Under the pieces are notes generated by a model. The model was not told the origin of the DNA, made no database searches, and saw only the letters and a program-made list of their open reading frames with translations. Both the position numbers and the translations under genes were made by a program. From Pleurodeles waltl (Eukaryota > Chordata > Amphibia > Caudata > Salamandridae), in contig NC_090447.1 in the NCBI RefSeq assembly GCF_031143425.1, forward strand, positions 851,141,760 to 851,205,759: DNA of 64,000 bases, given 5' to 3'. Shown one piece after another: positions 56,379 to 64,000 of this stretch. Within the stretch, counting starts at the first letter, position 1. Each line of letters starts with the position of its first letter.

Positions 56379-56772
56379 ATAATTTGACCATCCCCTCTTT
56401 TTGGACTAGCCAACCGTGAGGAGGTCTGGCCTGCCCGCTTCGCCGCCCTGTGAGGAGAGCCCCAAACAGCCACTTGGTCATGAATGTCTGACATGTCCAG
56501 ACCTGTCCTCTTAGGCTCTGAAACTGCTTGCACAACACCAAGGCTTTCATTGTCCACAGCCCATAGACCAATACCCAGGGGCTATGACCCTGGCACATGG
56601 CTAACGCGTGACATCATGCGGTCACAAACCACGTGACACCTCTACACCCACGTCACTTCCGGGGCGGGCTCTCGGGGGCACCAGAAGTCCCAGTAACGGA
56701 AGTGACATCACTTCCGGGGTGGGATAACTGTCATTTTACAGTTGATGAGGAAAGGTATCCCCTCCTACTACT
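56379..56772 (-). repeat. Right terminal inverted repeat of the Polinton
   Basis: Reverse complement of 31720-32119, 394 bp, followed by the CCTGCG duplication. It keeps both ETS/CRE-like motifs (56650-56662 and 56702-56717). The second lies in a palindrome GGAAGTGACATCACTTCC near 56699-56716. Confidence 0.93.
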
Positions 56773-56778
56773 CCTGCG
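56773..56778 (+). other. Target-site duplication, right (CCTGCG)
   Basis: Perfect copy of 31714-31719. Confidence 0.93.
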
Positions 56779-59203
56779 TGCTTCCTGTGTCCTCTTAATG
56801 AATGTGAAATATAAACACACTCTAGGACATGCACTGCTAGGCACAAAAAAGTCAAGCGTTTCAGTCATGTCTAGATGTACACTCCAGACCTACTTAATAG
56901 TTGAGACCAATGGATTGGTATTGCCAAGTCAACACCTGTTCTGCCCACTAGTTTAGTGTCTACACTAAGAGGCATTGTAGCCTGTTATTTGTGCATTCAC
57001 TTCCCTTCACTGAACCAATGGGGCTTCAGTTGACTTCATTCTTAGATCTGTGAGTGCAGGAGTGTTCCTAAGAAGGACTGAATTTGGGTATTGCTAGCAT
57101 AACGAACGAAAAGTGTTCTGAAGGTATGAAATGCGTTTTGAATCTAATTAAATAGGTAAATGTATTTCTAACTATTGAGGATATGCTTATAGACTACAAA
57201 GACTGCATCCACTAAATGTTGCAAAATGTTACACCCTCCTGAAGGTCTAATGGACACTGTTGCACCAGACAAAAACACAAATAACATTGATCATAGTTTC
57301 GTACCCTATAGGTAAAACCAAACATTACCAAATATATGCAAAAGCAGAGAAGCTAATGGACTGGGAACACGCATAATGATAGGCAGCATGCGAGGCAGTT
57401 TATTTGCGGCTGAGAAGAGAAGAATAGAGAACTTGACACACAGTTATGGGATCCTGGTGTGCAGTATTCATCCACACGGCAAAGAACAGGGCAGTACAGT
57501 CAAAGTAGGCGGGGTGTGCACGCTGTTAACATTACTCTTCCTCCTTGTGTTAGAACCTTTAGCAGCTTCCTTCTGTATGGCATAGGAGGTGTCAGGAGTC
57601 TCCACTGAAATAGGTGGGATTAACGCTATGCTTAATGTGGACATCATTCTGCTTCTTTTATTCCTCCACAATCCTCTTTAACATAGCGATGTCCATAACA
57701 GAGAACTTCTCTACCCTCTCAGGTTATAAAGTCACCTGGTGAGAAAGTGAGGCATCTCCATGACTAGGCTCACCACTCCTGCATGCATCTATAGCTACAA
57801 TGTAAAACTGGTACCAGAAGGACTAAGGTACCTTAGCATCTGAATTAACAGGGGTCTCTCTCAGATTGTAGAGCATAATCTCATCCCCTGATTGAGCACC
57901 AAAGCAGGATTATCTGGAGTGGATTCACCTTAACTTGTCTCTGTGGGGGAAAGTTCAAACGGTGAAGTTGCCTGTTGCAGTCCACTTCAATTATCTCTGT
58001 GGTATGCTGCCTCTCAAGATCCCCTGACAGAATATGAGCATCCGCCCAATAGCCTACTATAGTCTGGCTTTCCATGTCTCTGAGATCATTTACCATGTGA
58101 ACCCTGGTTGCCAGACCCCATGCTCTGCTCTGCTTGGAGCATCATTTCTTCAGTCTCTAATAGAGTGCTACCCCCATACTTCTCCACTGCCAACTCAATA
58201 ATAACCTCACATCTGATCCTAGCTGTGATGGCAATGGCATGGAGGGAAGCATGCAAACGTATAGGCATTATATCTTTTCTACACCACAAGACCCCATTGT
58301 GGTACAATGCAGCCCTTCGCATAGATGGGAAACCCTTTTATTGAATGTCATGGTGTAACTGTGTCTTGTGATGGCTGGAACAAATCTTCGACAGACGGAA
58401 AGGTAAGTCATTTCCATTTCTTCAGATGGAATTCAGGCTGTGAGCTCCTACCTACTAGCGTCATCTCAACACATATTAACCCCTTACTTGAAGAGATCAG
58501 TGAAATGAGGGGAAGAAGTGGGCCATCTATGATTGTAGCCTGCCAATGAAATATCAGGACCACACAAGGTAAACATGACTACAGACCATACTGGAATTTA
58601 AGCACATGCGGTGACATGATTATGACATTCCAACTGTAAATAATCCATTGAAAACAAGCACCAGAACGTCCCGATTTATCATCGTGGGGAGCATTATGTC
58701 GCAATAGGTTTGATAGCAGGGTGAGACCTTTGACAAAGTAAGTTACACAAATGGGTTATGATTTCTCCTCATTTGTCCCTCTTACCTTTTCTGGAGACAT
58801 TAATGGAATACGCACATACCTCTTTAGTGTGTGAGACAAGGCATCCCTTGTTAACTCCTCCATGTAGTGCTCTTGACCTATGGCAAGGATAAGAAAGTGT
58901 GTGTGTGTGTGGGATGTGGTATGGTCTGCAATTTGGCACATTTGTCCACTGTTTTGCAGTGGTTTGCAGAGATGACCCACCCCGTTGATTTGTTTGCAGT
59001 GACACAGCTGACTCAGCATGTTACCAGGAGACTTTTACCCCTTCTTTCTTATGCATGTCTTGTATATCTGTATTAATATGTTTTGTATTTATATGTCACA
59101 GGACCTCAAGAACGTGCATAATCAGCAGATTATTTTCTGGTAGAAACATATTACTGCTACTGAATGTATGTATGCTAGTAACCTATACATACATTCAGGG
59201 AAC
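56779..59203. other. Non-genic spacer
   Basis: No convincing gene. The minus-strand open frames at 58322-58086 and 58096-57881 are adjacent and could be a decayed coding remnant, but I recognise no domain. A (GT)n microsatellite lies near 58893-58910. Confidence 0.45.
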
Positions 59204-59206
59204 TTA

Positions 59207-60135
59207 GGGGCATATTTATACTCTGTTTGCGCCGAATGTGTGTCAAAAAGTTTGACGCACATTCAGCGCACACCGTGCACCATATTTAAACATTGACGCT
59301 GGAGCCCGCGGATGTCAAAATTCCTCTGTGTGAGTCATTTTTGGGATGTGAGAAACTGCCTTGTGTTAATTTCTATGTAAGGTAGGCTTTCCCGCCCAAA
59401 AAATGACTTTCAGGCCTGTGCGCCTTATTTATACTCCTGCGTAATTTTGACGCACAGGAGAGGGCGTGCCTTAATAAACGGCACACATCAGGCTGTGCGC
59501 CGTTCTTTAACACCTGGGTCAGGGCAGACGTTAAGGGACCTGTGGGCTCATTTCCATGATCTCTGACCATGGAAGGATTCAAGAGGTGCCCTTCCCTACC
59601 CCCAGGGATGCCCCCTGCCACCCTCGCCCACCCCTGGAGGACACCCATGGATGGGGGGACCCATCCCAGGTAAGTACAGGTAAGTTGAGGTAAGTATTTT
59701 TTTTTTTTAAGTGGCATGGGGGGCCTAATTTGGGCCCCCCTACATGCCACTGTGCCCAATGACCATGCCCAGGGGACAAAAGTCCCCTGGGCAAGACCAT
59801 TGGGCAAGGGGGCATGACTCTTGCCTTTGCTAAGACAGGAGTCATTTAAATGGGGGTTGTGCATCAATAAATGGCGCAAGTCCGGTTTGAGGCATGAATT
59901 TTGCCTCAAACCTGACTTGCACCATTTTTTGACGCACAACCCCCATTTTCCCCTCCGCCGGTGCTGCCTGGTTTGAGTCATTTTTTTTTACTCTGACCAG
60001 TCCGCAGAGCCAGCTAATGTCATTCCTTAAATAAGGCGCCCATATGGTGCGTAGGAATGGCGTTATCCGGCGGTAAAAATGTTAACACAAACCAGCGCTG
60101 GCGCTGGTTTGCGTCAAAAAGTATATATATGGGCC
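59207..60135 (+). mobile_element. TATTTATAC-family short DNA element, copy 4
   Basis: Termini GGGGCATATTTATAC and GTATATATATGGGCC. Flanks TTA (59204-59206) and TCA (60136-60138) differ at one base, so the 3-bp duplication is probably mutated. Length 929 bp, the same as copy 1. Confidence 0.85.
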
Positions 60136-60138
60136 TCA

Positions 60139-61236
60139 GTGAGACTTTGGGATCTCTGTCCTGACAAAAGCTGTTGTGATTTTTATCCTCTTTCTGTCTG
60201 TATCCTTTTTCCTCATTTCACTGCTAACAGTACCCTCAAGTAACTCAGGAGGTCTGCCTACCACTAGAGGATTGTGTGACAAGAGGAGGGATGATCAGTG
60301 ATGAAGTTTGACATCCAGGGAGGTTTGTGAGGTCATCCCTTGCAATGTTTTCTGATGTCCGGGTCCTGATTATGCTATTAGGGCATATCACTGTCCTCAA
60401 AAAGAGGGCATTTCCTGCACAAACGAACTTAAGGTCTCCATTGGATGTGTTTACATTGTGTGATTATGATACAGGTGGTACCGCCAGTTGACTCACTGTC
60501 TCAATTCCACTTGAGGTGCTTCCTCAGTGGAACTGCCCTCTTCTCCTGGCCTTCAGTATTTACAGACTCTGGGCCAATATAGAGGAGTAGTGCTGGGCTT
60601 TTAAGATTCTTGTTAAAGTTATTCACTTCCTTCCGACCTTAACAGATACCAGGCTCCACTGGCAGATGCTCCTTCAGAAGGCCTATACCCTGGACTGCTG
60701 AGCATCTGTGCTCCCTGACAATGGAAGAATTATCTGTTATTTCAATATTTCAATATCCTGAATCATTGGTGCCTGCCTCTCTGGAAACTCAAAAAGGCAA
60801 AACTCCTGCCCCACGATCTCTGCTGGGGGTGTAGTGTGAATCATTGTGAACTTTTCCACATTCTGTGGCCCAGTCTGCCTATCAAGCGTAAATCTAAGAA
60901 AGAATCCGACACTGTGGCACAAAGCGGATCATAACTTCCTCCAACTCAGCATTATTCATAATATCTTGGATCTTCGTGGCATGTCATCACATGAATATGA
61001 CTGGCTGGTTATCTTGTTAGCCACCATTCAGCTGTGTATTCTCCACCATTGGCGACATCCCACACTGCAATATGCAACGAATGGCAGTTTGAATTCCATT
61101 TCATAGCTTGCCACAAGCGACTCTCATATAAACTCAATGACAAACTACACATTTAAGTGTCAGTAAAGGGAGCCATTTTTTACAAGCACCAGGTGCCTCC
61201 TAGATCGAGACTGCCCAATGGCATCATCTTCTTAGG
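60139..61236. other. Non-genic spacer
   Basis: No gene or RNA seen. Open frames are under 90 codons and unrecognised. Confidence 0.45.
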
Positions 61237-61453
61237 TGTAAGACCTGAAAGCCTTAGGGTCATCTTCCCCAAACTTTTTGCCTGTCTCCTTCCATTTTTC
61301 TGATCTAATTTTGCTGGTGTTAGGACTCTGCACACTTTATCGCTGCTAACCAGTACTAAAGGGCTTGTACTCTCTCCCCTAAACATGGTAACATTGACTC
61401 ATACCCAATTGGCATATTTCATTTACCTAAAAGTCCCTAGTAAAGTGCACTAG

Positions 61454-61888
61454 GGCCCATATTTATACTTTTTGTCGCAATTCAGCGCTAGGGCGGATTT
61501 GCGTCAAAAAGTTTACGGCCGGCTAACGTCATTCCAACACACCAGCCGGGCACCTTATTTATGGAATGACATTAGCCGGCGCTGTGGCCTGGTTAGCGAC
61601 TAAATAAATGACGGTAACCGGGCAGCGAAGGCAAAGGGAAGACTTGGGATTGTGCGCCAAAGAATGGCGCAAGTCAGGTTAGAGTCAAACATATTGGTTC
61701 TAACCTGACTAGCGCCATTTCTTTACGCACAACCCCCATGGAAATGACCCTGTCTTAGCAAAGACAGGAGTCATGTCCCCCCTGCCCAAAGGCCATGCCC
61801 AGGGGACTTCTGTCCCCTGGGCATGGCCACTGGGCACAGTGGCATGTAAGGGGCCCAAGTTAGGCCCCGCTATGCCACTTAAAAATAA

Positions 61889-61929
<41 letters not shown>

Positions 61930-62406
61930 CATACCTGCACTCACCATGGATGTGTACCCCAATCCATGGGTGTCCTCCAGGGGTGGGCGAGGGTGGCAGG
62001 GGGTGTCCCTGGGTGCAGGGAAGGGCACCTGTGGACTGCTTCCATGTTCTCCCACCATGGAAATGAGCCCACAGGTCCCTTAACACCTGCCCTGACCCAG
62101 GTGTTAAAAAACGGCGCAAATCCGGCTGGGCGCCATGTTTTAAGGCCCGCCTCCTCCTGTGCGTCATTTTGATGCCGGAGAGTAAATAAGGCGCACATGC
62201 CTTAGAGTATTTTTTTGCACGGGAACGCCTACCTTGAATGTCATTAGCGCAAGGTAGGTTTTCACGTACAAAAAATTACTCAAACTCCATAACTTTGGCG
62301 CTAGATGGGTCTAGCTGCAAAATATAAATATGGAGTTAAGTTTGCACCGAATTTGTGTAAAAAAAAATGATGCAAATCCGGCGCAAACAGAGTATAAATA
62401 TGGGCC
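61454..62406 (-). mobile_element. TATTTATAC-family short DNA element, copy 5
   Basis: Termini GGCCCATATTTATAC and GTATAAATATGGGCC are perfect inverted repeats over 15 bp. Flanked by TAG at 61451-61453 and 62407-62409. Inserted in the LTR that begins at 61237. Opposite orientation to copy 4. Confidence 0.93.
61889..61924. repeat. (TA)n microsatellite
   Basis: About 18 TA dinucleotides inside the short element copy 5. Confidence 0.95.
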
Positions 62407-64000
62407 TAGATGTGCCCAGGGCCTCTAACATAAATGATACTAGTGGGCCTGAAGCACTGATTGTGTCACCCACACAAGTAGCCTCTTAACCATGCCTCAG
62501 GCCGGCCATTGCAAGGCCTGTGTGTGCAGTATTACTGCCACTTCGACTTGGCATTTAAAACTACTTGCCAAGCCCTAAATTCCCCTTTTATCTATATAAG
62601 TCACCCCTAAGGTAGGCCTAGGTAATCCACTGGGTAGCGTGCTATGTATGTAAAAAGGCAGGACATGTAGTTATAAGTTCTACATGTCCTGGTAGTGTAA
62701 AACTCCCCAAATCATGTTTCACTACTGTGAAGTCTGCCTCTCTCATAGGCCAGCATTAGGCATGCCCTTATGAACTTTTAAGTGGTAAATTCTGATCTGA
62801 GTGGAGTAGACTTGTCATGTTTAGTGTGGCCAGAATGGTAATAGAAAATCCTGCTTACTGCTGAAGTTGGATTTAATATTACTATTTTATAAAAGCCACT
62901 TTTAGAAAGTGAACATTTCTCTGCACTTAGTGCCATCTGTGCCTTACAGCCTGTCTCCAATCCATGTCTGGTCTGTGCTGGTTGACAGCTCTCCTTATGC
63001 ATTGCAACGAGACAGCAATAAACACAGGACACTCGGTGACATCTGCATTCATCTGCATACTGAATGGTCTCCCTGGGCAGGAAGGGTAGAGGGGCTCTTA
63101 CTTACACTTCAAAGGCCAGTGGTCTGACCCTACACAAAGGATTGATAACCCCCCACAGGGATCTTGGTATACAGGGCTGGGTTGAAAGGGGACCTTGTGC
63201 ACTTCAAAACCACTCTTTGAAGTTTCCCCCACTTCAAAGGCATTTTAGGTATATAATTCTGGGTCTCTGACCTCACCAAATCAGATACTACTGGATAGAC
63301 AACTGGACTCTGTCAGAGGGACTGCTTTGCTGGAAGCACTGCAGCCTTGCTTGTTGCCCTGCTGCCTGCTGGCCCTTCACTTTGCTCCAGTGCGTCGGAA
63401 AATTGAGGCAATGCCTGCAGAAATCAACGCAGCACCTGCCTCGTGGCTGAAAAATCGTTGCATCGCCTACTAGATCGACACATCGCCTGCTCCTTTTTGC
63501 CAGCACGTCAAGGATTTTCAAAGCATAGTCCTTGGGTGGCAAAATATCCCTGCATCATAGTGAGGAACCAAGGCTGGAAATCAACGCATCACCTTGCAGC
63601 GTGGAAAGAAACGATGCATCTGTACCACGCTGGAAAATCCAATGCAGCACCTTATTTTTTGATGCATCTCCTCCTCTTTGGCCCTCCTGCATCATTATTT
63701 TTGATGCATCCTAGGTACTGTGTGTTACAAGGATACAGCCACCGATTATTAAAGATTGAGACTCATTGAAACATTTAAAACGTGATATCTTGGCTTGTGC
63801 ATATTGGATTTTTCGTCATTTTGGTCCTATTTTATTAAGATAAATACTATCCATTTTCCTAACCTTTAGTAGAGTACATTTTATGGTGTTTTCACTGTGT
63901 TACTCTATGAGTTATTGCACAGATACTTTACACATAGCCTCCTAAGTTAGGCTTGCCTGCTCTGTGCTCAGAGGGTGAGTACAGGATAATTTAGGTTGGA

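Larger units (their letters stand above)
31720..56772. mobile_element. Polinton/Maverick (adintovirus-like) element, 25,053 bp
   Basis: It is bounded by long terminal inverted repeats beginning AGTAGTAGGAGGGG and a perfect 6-bp target duplication CCTGCG (31714-31719 and 56773-56778). A 6-bp duplication is the signature of Polinton integration. Internal genes are an rve-type integrase with a C-terminal chromodomain-like region, a penton-like protein, a pVI/pX-like basic protein, a double jelly-roll major capsid protein, an adenain-like protease, minor virion proteins, a packaging ATPase and an N-terminal piece of PolB. Nested inserts are 34581-35252, 39922-42010, 46727-51554, 52153-52783 and 53035-53755. 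Removing these leaves about 16 kb. Most genes have stops or shifts, so the copy is inactive. Confidence 0.96.
61237..64000 (+). mobile_element. LTR running off the window end, with nested short element
   Basis: It starts TGTAAGACCTGAAAGCC at 61237 and follows the same module order as other LTRs here (GCTAACCAGTACTAAAGGGC, AAAGTCCCTAGTAAAG, CACTTTTAGAAAGTG). The right boundary is not reached, so it is unknown whether it is a solo LTR or the start of a full element. Confidence 0.75.

Overview
This window looks like non-genic DNA from a very large, repeat-rich vertebrate genome. A urodele amphibian (newt or salamander) fits best: there are long-LTR Gypsy elements of the Gmr1 type, long solo LTRs, many copies of hairpin-rich short DNA transposons, minisatellites and a Polinton. 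The species is an inference. I found no conventional host gene, rRNA or tRNA. Almost all coding capacity belongs to mobile elements, and most of it is broken.

Layout. 1-480: 21-bp minisatellite. 530-991: LTR fragment. 992-15142: Gmr1-like LTR retrotransposon A (+ strand, integrase before reverse transcriptase). Its 3' LTR is split by a solo LTR (9266-12731), which has a tandem duplication with a 630-bp hairpin element in one of the two copies. 15148-16254: no gene seen. 16255-17900: the same 21-bp minisatellite in opposite orientation. 18507-26525: Gmr1-like element B (- strand) with two adjacent palindromic elements in its 3' LTR. 27179-29242: an inverted pair of a second short-element family. 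30172-31176: a polypurine tract of about 1 kb. 31720-56772: a Polinton/Maverick (adintovirus-like) element. 56779-59206: no gene seen. 59207-62406: two more short elements, one of them inside an LTR that runs past the window end.

The central object is the 25,053-bp Polinton. It has TIRs of about 400 bp and a perfect 6-bp target duplication (CCTGCG). From left to right it carries an unrecognised early-type region, a chromodomain integrase split by a short element, a penton-like protein, a basic pVI/pX-like protein, the major capsid protein and an adenain-like protease on the + strand. On the - strand are two minor virion proteins (one split by an LTR), an intact packaging ATPase and only the N-terminal part of the protein-primed DNA polymerase. 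The exonuclease and polymerase domains are not present. A chromodomain Gypsy element (46727-51554, TSD CTTGG) is nested in it, followed by three different tandem arrays in the right arm. The virion genes suggest an integrated virus-like element that could once make particles; this copy is dead.

Most insertions have target duplications readable by eye, so the order of events can be reconstructed. Two short-element families share G/C-rich termini and 3-bp target duplications.
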